A DNA stretch of 35,685 nucleotides from Perkinsus chesapeaki (GCA_013115145.1 JAAPAO010000368.1:1-35685); one strand, 5' to 3'; counted from the stretch's first letter, positions 21,501-35,685 are shown. Translations and numbers: made by a program. The notes: generated by a model not told the origin, from the letters alone.

Positions 21501-24129
21501 CAATCTCCCCTGTAGCCGCCAGAACCATGCTGATCGAGTCCTTTATCGTGCATGCTCCAGCCATCAACGCGGCCGAACAAAGCTTCTGAACATCTGAAGC
21601 TTCTCGGTCAGCCAGCAAAAGATCCTCCGCTCCGCCGCAGGCCAATGTATGGCCCATCCCGAATCTCAAAACACTCTCTGTGAAGATATCGTCAATAGGG
21701 TTGAGGACCGACACCGAGTTCGGCGCCGACACAACGAAGGTGTCCCCAATGACTCCAACTGCACTTCGCGGCTCATCGATCGCATCACCCATCCCAACCA
21801 GGAGATTTCTGCCCATCGAGTGCGCCGCCTGAGGACTCTTCTCGCCTGCCAACTTCACGTAAAGTGCCTCCGGAGCCTCCTCCACTCCCAGCGAAGTCAG
21901 CGTCCACGCCCACCATGACGCTACGAACTCGCGGCTGCTAATTGACGCAGTGCAACCATCAGCAACATAGAATAGCGGACATGGCGGCGAAGGCAGCAGC
22001 GAACAGATTTCCGATTTTTCATTTCCTTCGTACGCAGCCCGGAGGTCCTCCAAATCCGCCAGACCGACGCCTCGCGCCAATTCCAGTTTCCTTCTCCTTT
22101 GTTGATACACTGTCGCGCAAGCAGTGAAGCCGGCCAGGGCACCATCCCCTCCATCCTCCGGTGAAATGTCTCCAACAAGAATCTCGGTTTCCCCTTCAGG
22201 TGAGCGGGCAATCACAACAAGTTGCTCATTCCCGATGCACAAGTGAACGATCTCCGAGCCAGCTTGAAGAGGCACATCTATCGAGGGCCCTTCCGTGATG
22301 GATTCGTCCTCGTCGACGTATAGCATACTAACAACCCAACCGCCAGTGAGGTCCTGTCGACCAACTGCAACCGATCCAGGCAGCTCATCGCCGTCGAAGT
22401 TGCTGACTACAATCCCACCGAAGACTTCCAGGTTCGCCTCGCTTGCCGGAGGGATGCCGGCGTACCCAGTCAGAGGCTCCGACCACCGTCGGCAGCAGCC
22501 ATCAGCCGTCACCGAAAGGAGCTCTTGATTCGGCAAAGGGACCAGCCCCACTACAGCGGCGGACAGGGTCGTTGGTGTGCGGGAACCTACTAAACGCGTC
22601 ACGGCGTCACGAATCGAGCCCACAACTACTTCTAAACAAGCCGGTCATCTTCGACCACACGCTCTTCTTCGCTACAAGCCCCAAGTTCTTCTCGCACAAA
22701 CTCGGCGTTTCCAGGCCGTTTTCGCAACCAGAAAGCCAGGCCAACGTAACGTTCCCATCTGCGCAACCAATGGCTGCCCAGCCAGGCCCGAGTAACGTCA
22801 GCGATGTGGCCGGCCCTGTGAGCCCGGCAACAGTGGTGACTCGCTGGGATACTGAAGCCAGTCGATTTGTCCAGACCGGATCGGAACGCGAGGATCTGGG
22901 AGGTACGTAAAGGGAGAGAAGAACGGACGTTGACGTGAGAAGGCAAAACGTTACACCTGAAGGAGCTCAATGGGGACTCCTGGAGCAATAAAGACACTAC
23001 CACCAGACCGAGAGTCTACTTGACTGGCCATATGAGTGACTCTGGCATCCACCAAAGCCTCCGAGGGCAATTTAACTGTCACTGCATGCACGACTTTATT
23101 GGGCCCATCTTCGTTGGAATACACAGCGATGCGACACGTGGCCCGGTCGGCCGAACCAGAAAAGCAACTGAATGAACAACTCACTCAAACGAGTACTCTC
23201 AGATACGAAATAAAGCTACTGTATCTCTTCAGACTCCACCGCGATTCCCAAACCCGGTACATTCAGAAATTACGGAATTTTCTGACTACATTCCAGAGAA
23301 ATTCTCAGTTCAATAATTACGGAAATACTACCACTGAGAGAGACCGTCACTGTACCACCCGATAGATTCTAAATAATACAAACAGTCGTTGAGAGAAATA
23401 AGTTTTCCGGCTTACTTTCCCAACGAGGCGGATATTCTCTAGCAGCATATGGCGCCTGGAAGCTCTCGAAATAAGTTGTACAGCGAACCATCAAAGACAG
23501 TATTTCAGTGCTGCTCTAAGAGGCCCTCTACCGCCCTTATTACCATACAACCGCCACGGCTTCCTCCCCTATAGGGCCCACTATGGCCGATTTCGATGTT
23601 GTCCCTTCAGATGTTGGAAAAGTGTCCACACTCCTTTCGGAATATCCAACTACTACGTGATCCAGTCTGTCATCTTCTTCGAGGGACATTTCTCCCAGTG
23701 GAGTGAAGGGAAATCTGCCCGCCATTGATCTACTCAAACTCAACTTCCGTTTAAATGAATTTTTCAACGAGGTGAAGGATATTGATGTGTTTAAGCCTCC
23801 CTATAGGAGCAGCCTTCGCCCTAGCCACCAAGTGCCTTCTACTCGCCCCACCACTGCAGCGTTTAAGAGCGCATTAAAACAATAATAATTGTCGATGGTC
23901 TTCCCGGCCTCTGAGAATGTCAATAAAATGCCGCCGATAGGGCTAGCTTCTTCGTCAGCCAAAAGAGGCTCCGAAATATCTACCAACGGTAGCGAGTGAT
24001 GACCGATGGTTGTGTCATGCAAAGAGGGGAAGGAACGTGCAGCCGGTGCAGCCGAGCGGGGATTCACTCGACGACAGACGGCGATGCGCAAAATAGAAGG
24101 GATGTACAGACCGCAGTGGTGGAGGCACT
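18564..24129 (-). CDS. Nup160-like nucleoporin of the Y complex
   Basis: Scaffold nucleoporin of the outer ring of the nuclear pore. Exons with matched phase: 18564-20037, 20661-20863, 21187-22589, 22630-22895, an exon from about 23167 to 22955, 23416-23455, 23544-23800, and an open stretch 23843-~24129. The N-terminal half is beta-propeller-like (AAIGCADGNVTLAWL, LSVTADGCCRRWSEPL). The helical C-terminus carries the Nup160 signature region (NVLSHVLVYLL, then LDWLTLLRVYMVTDQLEEAA), aligning with the vertebrate stretch that ends LLRLYLNYDLLEEAVDL. Introns are 40-623 nt. The junction between 23416 and 23167 is unresolved, and the first in-frame ATG is at 23723-23725 although open frame and a good intron (23801-23842) lie upstream. 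Estimated length about 1200-1300 aa, near the family norm. Confidence 0.75.
20363..20515. repeat. 32-bp minisatellite in a Nup160 intron
   Basis: Copies start at 20363, 20395, 20427, 20459 and 20491 (AAAGGGACTACT...). The first three read CTCAGACCTT and the last two CTTAGGCGTT at the same place, so two variants occupy separate halves. The array lies in the 623-nt intron 20038-20660. Confidence 0.95.
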
Positions 24130-24269
24130 AGGAACAGAAAGTAACAACAAGGCAGAAGCGCAGTGAAAGCTGGACACGGGCGGCTGCCGTATGAGGCAGC
24201 CTATTTACAACAACAAGGAGGAGAAGGGAGGAAGGCACTCCTCAAAGAAGAGTACTAAATAAACAATGA

Positions 24270-27293
<3,024 letters not shown>

Positions 27294-27496
27294 ATTTACA
27301 CAGGAGAAACCTGACATATTAAAATAGGATATTTCATTTGCCCGAAGCTCTCCACAAGTTACATCAAACCACTACCGAAGTGCTACAAAAAACTGCAACT
27401 CATTTCCTTTCGACGAACACCTGATCAGAAAAAGATTCTCCCAGCCGAGCCAACCAAACATGAATAATAGCAATGAAACTTAATTCGGCATGTCTG

Positions 27497-29439
27497 TTAC
27501 TTCTTGCTTGGGACCTTCGTGAAGAAGGACGATATCTTCTTGCAGCCCTTCGCCGCCTGCTCCAACCTTGCCCGCTTGGCGTCCACCTTCTTGGCCTACA
27601 TGCCATATGGAAATAACAGAAAGCGTCATCACAGTAACCTCGCTCGGTCGGCTTCTTTTCTGGTTGATCGCCGCGCTCCCCGGCGGTGCAGAAATCGCCT
27701 TCTTTGTTGGTGAGGGTATCAGCGATTGAGAAATATCTGTCCATTAGTCAGCCCAAATCTCGGCAAGAATCTTCTCACCAACGTTAAGCCGCTTCGCCAC
27801 CTTCTCCACAATTTCACCGTCGTTCAAAGCGAAATGATAGCATAACTGACAAGATCCAAAGACTGGGCAAGGATCGCAGTAACTCACCTCACACATGAAT
27901 CTAGTAAGTCGGTCCTGTCTCATCTCATCCGTGGCGCAGTCGCCGACCTCAGTAAAATAAAGTCCAGAAGACTGTGCCTGAAAAGTTCTGTGAAAATCCC
28001 CCTAATCTCGAATCGAAACAAACGAATGATACGCATCGACGATGGCAGTCTCAGTAAGCCGAAGTCCGCCAACGTGGGCTGACTTATCCTGTGAGTTCCT
28101 ATCCGCGAGTTTCTGATGGTAATTCTTGTCCAGAATGAAACACAATAATTTTACACTTTGCAAGAGTTGAAGCAGTTTTCCAAGTTTGCCTATGAATGGA
28201 TTCACCGACGCGTATGCAGCGGAGAGGCTTCCGAGGCTTTCTCCAGAATTCACCCACCTCTGCAACAGTCTTCCTAACCACCACAGCCAGCCAGGCCACG
28301 AGACGCTCGACGCTGAATCGATACACTTTTTCCTGGAGGAGCATATATGACAGACGAGCTAGCTACCAACCTGCCCCGCCTCGCTGCCACCGGGGAGAGC
28401 CTTCACCTCACATATGCACTCCAGTTGCTTCACGATGCTATCACGGCAGACCGAAACCTAGGAGAAGGAACACCAACCGGGGGATCATCTAGCCTCACAG
28501 ATTCTTCGAGACCCAAGAACTGTTCCTAGCGCGAAGATACTGTGAGCATTTCGATGGGAGGTATGTTCCTAGACACATCCAACGCATTCCTCCTCCTGGT
28601 GGTGATGATACTCTACGACGTACACTATTACGCGATTTGTCGACTCTTCGATGCCATCGAGTTTCCTAGATACTATCAGAACCTTGAATCAGTATTTTTG
28701 ATAGAGCAAAAAGAAAAGCCAAACGCACCTCTCTGACCTACACTATTTCGACCCGGTCCAATTTCCGACCTACCATATGTTTAAAGCTGTCACGACAGTC
28801 TCCGTATGCCGAGCTTGCTCCGAGAATAATATCCGTCAAGGAGACGAACCTTGGCAGCGAATCAGGCACGCAACAAGTGAGTGGTAAAGCCACCACCTTG
28901 ATTGGTTGGCATCTTGGCCCTTCAAGAACGGCAGTAGTACCATAACTGGTGCCACTTCGGTGGCCATCAGCACATGAGGATCGCGGACGAGCGTCTCATC
29001 ACCGACGAAGAAGCTTCCACGATTGTTGCCGCTGCGCTCGAAGGAGTTAACCTCGAAGAGCCTGAAAGGAACGATCTGATGAAGTCACTGAACAGCACAT
29101 TAGGACTAACAGAGAATCATACAATAGTAATAAGGAGGCATTTTCAACATCCGGCGTCTCCTGTGATTGCGTCGAATGTGTTTCTGTATAAGTTGTAAGG
29201 TTACTCAGTTTAGAGAACTCCCCCCTAAAGCATTCTGAACTCTGAACATCAGTCTATCGGAACATCCGGCCTTACCTGCCCTGGCAGCCATCTGTCGAAG
29301 CTAAAAGGAAATTCGCTACTTTCCCATCACTTGGATGAGGCAATCGAATGACCTCCACCTTCTCCCGGCCAATATCTATCCGGGAGAAAAGGAGTCGGCC
29401 CTTCCAGCGAGGACCGTGAGCCGCGGAAGAAGGGGCCAT
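27497..29439 (-). CDS. RNASEH2B: ribonuclease H2 subunit B (297 aa, 9 exons)
   Basis: Non-catalytic subunit of RNase H2, which removes ribonucleotides and RNA from DNA in the nucleus. Exons: 29276-29439, 28875-29061, 28499-28525, 28371-28457, 28258-28332, 27888-27977, 27779-27845, 27639-27736, 27497-27595 (894 nt, exact). Similarity to the human protein runs along the whole length: LFEVNSFERSGNNRGSFFV, MATEVAPVMVLLPFL (human FATPVDPLFLLLHYL), EKVYRFSVERLVAWLAVVV (human KYYKYSKEKTLKWL), DRLTRFMCEL and the C-terminus KGCKKISSFFTKVPSKK. That tail matches the PCNA-binding PIP box except that Cys replaces Gln at its first position. Introns are 38-349 nt; one has the branch-type CTGACTAAT. The 27-nt exon is the least certain. 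ATG is 5 nt after an acceptor-like GTCGCAG. Confidence 0.88.
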
Positions 29440-30333
29440 TGCAACTGCGACAACGACTCTCCACCGGTGGCCAACACAAAAACTGTCCCCAACAGGTTAG
29501 CTGAAACGCACGGGAATCTTTTTAAAAAATAAAGCCACCGTGAAGCCTCATGCAGCAGAACTCTTAATAGGAGAATCGAAGACTCTGTCCAGTCGGCTTG
29601 ACTCTGGCATGGCTCGGAACATTCGGTTGTACCTGTCACTGGTCAAGAAAGATATTTTTGAGGTTGGTACCAGCTTAGGAGGTCGGTGTGGTTACGGAGG
29701 AGCCAGTGGTGAGTGGTGAACCCCTCGAGTGAGCGAATGCAACCGTAACTGAGGAAAAATCAGTTACGTCACTGTCGAGGCTGTCGAGAAGGGACGGAAA
29801 ACATTTAAGAACACATCGAATGAATTCATAAATACAACTATTTGTCATCATTCTTATATCATTCCAGTTTATACTCTTGTCAGTATAATACTTTTATTAG
29901 TTAAATATTAAAAATAATTTCAGGTTTAGAACACCGGTCACATATTGCTTACACCATAGTATTCATATATAGATGTGATAGAAAGATCTAGAGAACGGTC
30001 CTAATTCTCATCACAGTTTGAGGTTCACAAGCCGGGAACATTCCGAGTTGCTTTGTAGCCGCCTCAAATAGAACTCCAGATCCGAAAGCGATGTAATTAT
30101 TTTACGGACGAGTCGGACAATATCACATATTAAAAAATACAGATTAATGTACAAAGATAACAAATGCGTCGTGAACGCTTTATACGGCAGTTGCAGGATA
30201 GCCGGTGGGCCATCACCGTTCAGTTGGCTAAGTCAATGGCTAAGGAAGAGAGCGTGTACGCGGATGAAGAGAGCAGGTAGATACCACTCAGAATGGTGAA
30301 TAGAGAAGGTCAAGACAGAATTCGGCGGCTAAC
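29440..30333. other. intergenic region, AT-rich
   Basis: It lies between RNase H2B and the PTGES2-like gene. The stretch 29800-30180 is AT-rich. I see no gene, RNA or repeat. If the PTGES2-like protein is spliced past its first stop, its last exon would be near 30180-30300. Confidence 0.6.
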
Positions 30334-31354
30334 CTACACAGCGACATCTGCAAGATCGGGCTTTGATCCACCATGAAACGTGCCACCTTTAGCTGATAGT
30401 TCCACTGTCCACTCCTAAAAATAAAGGCAATGAAGAGCTCACCTGTAGACTTATTAATAATAAGATAGATTAATGATAAGATAGATTAATGATAAGATAG
30501 ATTAATGATAAAATAGATTAACAATGATATAGATTAAACCCAATAATTGTCCCACTTACATCTATGCACCTTAAAAGATCCTCTCGTTCATCCTCAATAT
30601 TGTACTTCTTCCGTATCTTATCATTTGCCATCCACATAGCCCATCCCCCCACCAATCGATTAACCATCTTCATAGGTAACCACATATGAGGAATGGCCAT
30701 AATGTAACCAAATGCCTCGAAAGATTCAGTGAAGGTCCTCGTCAGGTTCGGGAACAATAAAACTGATAATTTCTTATCGGTCCAATCGACCCATTTATTA
30801 ATCTCCGGATCAGCAAGCTGCTCGGTGACGCTATCTCGGCCAAGGACTTCAACTAGCTTTTTGATAATCTCAGCTGAGTCGTTCACCTGAGGATTGATAA
30901 AAGATACCAACGCCGAAGCTCAATGGCAAAAGCATGCTTCAAGCATAGATTTCGAGTATATAAAACAATTGCAACCAGCGAGCCCGCCGGGCCAAGAAGC
31001 AACTTACTTGAACGCCATCTATGAAGGCAATTGGAACTTTTCGATAGTCCTTGCTGAATCTGATTCCCCCCTTAGTAAGCGGGTTTACGTCCATAGTCTT
31101 GTACGGCACCTAAAGGGAACTCTCACCCCAGCTCGCTAGAAGAGTATCGCGGTCTACGAATCAACCTTTTCTGCATCTTACCACCTTAACCTAAGATACC
31201 TTCCTACCTGTTGCCAATCTAAGAAAGCCTTGACTTTGTTACAATATGGGCATATCTCATATTGATATATATTAACCTCAGGAAGCCTGGCCGCACCGCC
31301 GCTGCCCGCAGCTGCGGCACAGAATCTAGGAGCGCGCCGACAAGCCAGAAGCAT
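30334..31354 (-). CDS. membrane-associated prostaglandin E synthase 2-like protein (glutaredoxin/GST fold)
   Basis: Exons 31208-31354, 31008-31109, 30560-30886 and 30334-30414 (218 aa; introns 98, 121 and 145 nt). The thioredoxin-fold part carries YQYEICPYCNKVKAFLDW, with the CPYC redox motif, then VNPLTKGGIRFSKDYRKVPI and DGVQVNDSAEIIKKL, a standard PTGES2 order. The helical GST-like part ends GGSKPDLADVAV. The N-terminus MLLACRRAPRFCAAAAGSGG is basic and alanine-rich, a plausible mitochondrial presequence. The first ATG, at 31352-31354, lies 4 nt after an AG. Compared with the animal protein about 50 residues are missing at the C-terminus; the stop TAG at 30334 may be genuine or may overlap a donor to a last exon I could not identify. 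In protists the real substrate is unknown; heme binding and other activities are described for the family. Confidence 0.87.
30453..30537. repeat. 16-bp minisatellite in a PTGES2-like intron
   Basis: About four to five copies of TAATGATAAGATAGAT, decaying at the right end, inside the 145-nt intron 30415-30559. The array fills more than half of the intron. Confidence 0.93.
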
Positions 31355-31659
31355 TTCACTCGAATTCAAACGTAAAACCTTTAGAGCTCCAATCGATACC
31401 GCTAGGGGCTCCGTTAGGTAATGCTTCACAGAACGATTATACTAATGTGTTAGGAAGTCCGAGCCTTGAGCGTTTTTACACAACTATAATCGTCGCACTT
31501 TGCCGAATACAGTCGTTCAAAGATCATAAATTGAAGTCGGTCGTTTATTGGAAGCTGCTAGTCAGATAAGGTGTCCAGCCTCGAAGTTGGTTTATTGAAC
31601 AACAATATCAGTGCTTGCCGTTTTTTTACCCGCCTATAATCGTCCAATCTTCACGGTGA
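31355..31659. promoter_or_regulatory. divergent intergenic region, strand switch
   Basis: 305 bp separate the PTGES2-like ATG (minus) from the acyl-CoA oxidase ATG (plus). It is the only change of strand in the window and must hold both 5' ends. No TATA box or shared motif is recognised. Bidirectional initiation is inference from position. Confidence 0.5.
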
Positions 31660-34600
31660 ATGCCGGCGGCAACCCTGACTGAGTCCCTAACATGTGTTCT
31701 GGACGGCTGTGATTCCCGCAGACAGCGACGTCGGCGTTGGATGACCAGAGTGGCTGGGAAACTGCGTGCAGCCGAGCCAGCTGGGTTGACCAGAGACGAC
31801 CTTGCTGCTTTGGCCTTGAAAAGATTCATTGATGTTCACAGGTGGGTGGTAAAAGGATTCTCGGCAGCCTCGAGTTGAGCGCTTAACAATATAGGCATTC
31901 GGTATATACAAATATACCAGTCTCGAGTCTCGTGAAACGGAGTTTAAAACGTTATCAACTTCGAAGTGACACTTCTTTAAGCAAGTCTGTTAACTGGCAA
32001 AGTGACTGTGAGCAACCACAGTAGATTGATCGATTACAGATATTTTCAAAATTTGGCGATGAGTAAGGCACCCGACCATTTGTCAATCATCTCGACCTGG
32101 AACTGATGCTGTGAACGTGTTGATGGGACAACGTGTTGAGCAACATCCGTGGGATGTTGCTTACCGCTTGAGCTCGTGTCGCGTCGGTCCGTCCCACTTC
32201 TCTCTATCGCGGACTGTGAAATCATTTTACAATTTCATCCCTAGTAGTTAATAAGTCCAATTCCATGTTAACCGTTATTTATTGCTGAGTCTTCATGACG
32301 AAATGGCGGAGCTTTGCCGGTGAAAATGCACACCGGGTTAAGCGGTCTGCTTTTGGCAGCCTGGGACGTAAATGCACCCACGGCGGCGGTAACAGAATCG
32401 GAACGCGCTCCCCATTTAACACGGTGCTGGTAAATGATAGCTCCAGCTCGGAATTTGCAAATACCGATATTATCAGGCCCCACTTGGATGCTAACAGTGT
32501 CGCTCCGACGGACGCCTCGAACGATAAGCCAGCTGCCGATCCCCTAGAAGTTGTTTGGATGGCCGAAGTGGCGCCGCACAGCTCCGGCATGTGGGACTCG
32601 TTTGTGCCTTTCCTTCAAGCCATAGTCGGCCAGGGCTCCACGGAACAGAAAAAGAAATGGGTTCCTCGCATTATGAAAATGGACGTGATCGGCTCGTGAG
32701 TGCCTTCCTATTCGCCGAGGACACGCCCGTCGTAGGTATTGCCAGACCGAGCTCGGTCATGGCTCCAACGTCCGTGGCTTGGAGACGACTGCCACTTTTA
32801 CAATCGATGAAGGCCGCCGTCCTGGATTCGTTTTGCACACGCCCACGTTGACAGCTACAAAGTGGTGGCCTGGCGGGCTGGCTCTGGCTGCAACACACGC
32901 TGTTGTGTAGGTGAAGATGGTCAGGAGACGTCTCAGACATGGAGGAGCGATATTTTCAATGGGAATTTATAGCCTCTTCCTAGGAACCTATTTCAATCGA
33001 CCTCTTGTCAAGAGGCTCTTGATCTCTACGCTAGGATTTCACACTCGCAGAAGATATTCTCCATGGGTAACAAAATCGGATCTCTGCCGTAGAAGAATTT
33101 CCGACTTCCAAGGAACTCATTTCCATGCGGGGAATCAACCCCTCATAATTTCAGTTACGCGAGATTGATACTTCCGGACGGCGGCGATCACGGCGTCGCG
33201 GGTTTTATATTACAGCTTCGTGACAGCGACCACCGACTGTTAGCTGGAATTGAAGCTGGAGAGCTCGGCCCTAAAATGGGGGAGGACTCGCATGACTCTG
33301 GGTGGCTTCAACTCCACCGTGTTAAAGTGCCTCTGGAGGCGTTACTGGCCGGCAAAGGACAGGTCGGGACTTTTGCTGTTGGATTTCCTCGGAGACTATT
33401 TCGGGATTTTGCGGAAATTTTTGGGGACTGTCATCGTGAGATCAACGTGAGATGGAGGGAAAAATTGGCCAGACCAAGAAAAAGAAAAAAAGGGACTCAA
33501 TCAGTCGATGCGGCTTGTCTACTCGAATGAATCTTAGAATTTTGCCCATTTCTAACCGCTCCGTCTCCTGTGTTTCCTTGATCGAGCCTGTGAATTTTAT
33601 TCCGGAAAAATGGTTACCTACAGTAGCTTCACTGCTTCCTGCATACGTCGGCTCTCAGAAGGCTCTCCTTGGTGCCAGGTCTCCCCGGATGGCCGTTTCA
33701 TTCCCAACCCCGACGCAGACAAGCGATTGGAGCATTCCTCAATGGTGGCCACCCGAGCTGGTTGGATATCCCTTTCGGGAGGATTGATTGCTAAGGCCGC
33801 TACCATTGCTACTAGGTGAGGAGCACTGGGCAAGATTGGCTAATATTACTGTAAGGTGTGCGTTAGGAATCTCAGTAACTTTCTCTATGATCCTGCAGAG
33901 CAACAATTACTCTCTTCGTAATTTCCCGGTGACCTGAGATGCCGGCGTAATTGACGCAGGTCGAGTAGCAGCCAACAATAGGCTTAATCATGTTTAAGTG
34001 GTGAATCACTCCGCGGAATTAGCGCCCTGACGTACATGCGGCTAGACCTGTCGCCATCGAGAATAGCCTTCTCAGCCAGGCGCTATTGGCAAGCGCTACG
34101 TGATCGTTTAGCTCAACATCAGCAGCAGCAATACTACGACACTTCAGCTAGGAGTATAAACCCACCCACACTCGCCAAGTGTTCCCGTCGTTTTAGAATC
34201 CTAGACGATCTCGAAATTGCTCAGATATTCTCATGTGCGTCGCCAGGGGCGGTCACCGCACTCCCCACGTGCTGAGGCGCGTTTGATCGACCACGACACT
34301 CAAGCGGGTCGACTGCTCCGGGGCATTTCCACGGCATACGTCTTCAAGTTGGCCGGATATTGGCTGCTTTTGGATTCCAAGAACCATCCGGATTGGTTGA
34401 TTGCTGCTCTTAAAGGCTTGACGAGCGCTATATCGGCCGACTTGGTCGAAGATCTTCGTCGCTGCTGCGGTGGGAACGGGTATCTTCTTAATAGTGGGAT
34501 AGCGAGGATCAGTCTGGATAATATGTGGCGCGCGACGGCTGAAGGCGATGTGCAAGTGTTGCTGTCTTATGCTGGCCGACGAATGAGAAATCTCTCCGAG

Positions 34601-35134
34601 GCAGATTTATTCGACGAAATGCCAACCACACATCACCCAGCCCTCAAAGAGCTGCGCAATCGAGCTCAGTCTGCTAGGGAGACAGCGCGTAACGGTCGGA
34701 ACACAATTCTGGATACTAGTGCAGCACGGGCTTACTCGGAATGGATCCTAGCCAAGTGGGCATGGGCCAGATTGGCCAAGCTAACCCCCTTAGCAGATCC
34801 GCAGGCGGTCGGGGTTGTCGAGAGGTTCATTCGCTTTTATTCGTACTGTACTGTTGCGATGCCGTGCTGCTCGGCAACCGCCATTCCTCGTTGGGCACCG
34901 CAGGCCGATTTTCATACCGATTTCCTCTCGCTTGTGAGGGAGCTGCGACCACTGGCGCTCTCGGCAGTGGATGCGTTCGAGTATACAGATGAGCAGCTTC
35001 ACAACACCACTTTGGGGCGGAAGGACGGCAAGGTGTACGAAGCTCTATTGGAGGCAGCTAAAGAATCGCCCTGGTCTCGAGGAATTCCCGAGCAAGTGCA
35101 TGATGTTTTGATGAGTCTACATAGCAAATTGTGA
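31660..35134 (+). CDS. peroxisomal acyl-CoA oxidase (608 aa, 6 exons)
   Basis: First enzyme of peroxisomal beta-oxidation: oxidises acyl-CoA to trans-2-enoyl-CoA and passes electrons from FAD to O2, giving H2O2. Exons 31660-31841, 32477-32695, 32736-32906, 33155-33362, 33679-33815, 34225-35134 (1827 nt). Family landmarks: [85 protein letters not shown] and [14 protein letters not shown] stands where the family has TYEGDN. The C-terminus is SKL, a textbook PTS1 import signal. Introns are 40-635 nt. Slightly shorter than animal ACOX1 (about 660 aa). Start: ATG 31660-31662 gives the expected N-terminal spacing before the LDG motif. Confidence 0.94.
32139..32161. repeat. hairpin in acyl-CoA oxidase intron 1
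   Basis: AGCAACATCC-GTG-GGATGTTGCT, perfect 10-bp arms with a 3-nt loop, inside the 635-nt intron 31842-32476. Confidence 0.88.
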
Positions 35135-35282
35135 TTTTTCCGAAAGTTTTACTTTTTGCAACGTCGAGTTTGGTTGGGAAGAGAAGAGGGGTGACGGAGC
35201 TAGCAGCTTAGCAAAGCTAATAATCTGCACGCATGCGCAATGGGAAGGAGCGAGTAATGACTGTTCTCAGTTAGGATTCACT

Positions 35283-35464
35283 ATGTCATCTCATAGACCT
35301 TGGAAATCACTTAACACTTTCAATCCTCGGGATTACGAGCGGCCGGGATTAAAGCAGGATGAGATAGAAGAGCTTAAGGATGCATTCGATCTCTTTGATA
35401 CGGATTCATCTGGGGAGATATGTTTGGCGGAGCTCAAGGCAGCTATGAAGAGTCTTGGCTATGA
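35283..35464 (+). CDS. centrin, first exon (partial gene)
   Basis: EF-hand protein of basal bodies and centrosomes. The exon encodes 60 residues: a short basic leader (MSSHRPWKSLNTFNPRDYER), then GLKQDEIEELKDAFDLFDTD and SSGEICLAELKAAMKSLGYE. The last part is EF-hand 1, with D, D, S, E and E at calcium-ligand positions. It ends in phase 2 at the donor GA|GTAAGG (35465). The remaining EF-hands lie beyond the window. The ATG follows an acceptor-like TTCTCAG by 12 nt and starts only 148 bp after the acyl-CoA oxidase stop. Calmodulin is less likely because of the leader and the KSLGYE end. Confidence 0.92.
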
Positions 35465-35685
35465 GTAAGGCCATCACTCGCAGGAGGGTTGGATATGGAA
35501 TGCCCCAAGGAGGATGTATTCTATGTGTGTATCTTCACGAGTAACATATTTCCTATCAAACTCCTTTCTATTATATCTCCTCCGTATCACTAGTAACATA
35601 TTTCCTATCAAGCTCCTTTCTATTATATCTCCTCCGTATCACTAGTAGCATATTTCCTATCAAACTCCTTTCTATTATATCTCCT
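35465..35685 (+). other. centrin intron 1 (partial)
   Basis: Starts GTAAGGCC and runs to the window end without an acceptor that restores the frame. Most of it is the 52-bp tandem repeat. Confidence 0.8.
35541..35685. repeat. 52-bp minisatellite in centrin intron 1
   Basis: Copies begin at 35541, 35593 and 35645 (GTAACATATTTCCTATCAAA...), nearly identical; the array continues past the window. The plus strand is pyrimidine-rich (CTCCTTTCTATTATATCTCC). Confidence 0.95.

Noticed and set aside
22443-22910. Plus-strand frame of 155 codons
   Set aside because: Antisense to Nup160 propeller exons, which are supported by intron phase.
28542-28736. Plus-strand frame with GGMFLDTSNAFLLLVV, resembling the RNase H2B core motif
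   Set aside because: The true motif (MATEVAPVMVLLPFL) is on the minus strand at about 28930-28970 in a phase-consistent exon. The plus-strand match is chance within an intron.
28974-29198. Plus-strand frame of 74 codons
   Set aside because: It overlaps RNase H2B exon 2 and intron 1 on the other strand and has no supporting motif.

Overview
The window reads as nuclear DNA of a protist with very intron-dense, tightly packed genes. Gene content (NAD-GDH, Nup160, DDX5-type helicase, RNase H2B, PTGES2-like, peroxisomal acyl-CoA oxidase, centrin), introns mostly of 38-120 nt with GT-AG ends, a long run of genes on one strand, and AG acceptors a few bases before many start codons fit a perkinsozoan/dinoflagellate-lineage alveolate, most likely Perkinsus. 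That assignment is inference; no database search was possible.

Most open frames seen in single-frame translation are exons or shadows. I joined exons by hand using GT-AG ends, intron phase and family motifs. Several joined models sum to an exact multiple of three: S10 carboxypeptidase (15 exons, 454 aa), RNase H2B (9 exons, 297 aa), DEAD-box helicase (6 exons, 673 aa), acyl-CoA oxidase (6 exons, 608 aa) and an orphan gene (10 exons, 626 aa).

Layout. 1-4.8 kb: a 37-bp tandem repeat, two secreted-protein genes on the minus strand and a duplicated C-terminal exon. 4.84-7.37 kb: orphan multi-exon gene (-). 8.16-11.28 kb: serine carboxypeptidase (-) with an assembly gap inside an intronic minisatellite. 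11.5-12.9 kb: exons of an unidentified surface-type protein (-). 14.3-17.75 kb: intronless ankyrin-NAD-glutamate dehydrogenase (-). 18.56-24.1 kb: Nup160-like nucleoporin (-). 24.27-27.29 kb: DDX5/Dbp2-like helicase (-). 27.5-29.44 kb: RNase H2 subunit B (-). 30.33-31.35 kb: PTGES2-like (-). Strand switch at 31.36-31.66 kb. 31.66-35.13 kb: acyl-CoA oxidase with a PTS1 (+). 35.28 kb to the end: first exon of centrin (+).

The genes are mostly housekeeping and do not form one pathway. What stands out is genome architecture: about ten genes in a row on one strand, a private minisatellite in many of the larger introns, a candidate 20-nt intron, and an excess of short perfect palindromes with a single central base in the first 14 kb.
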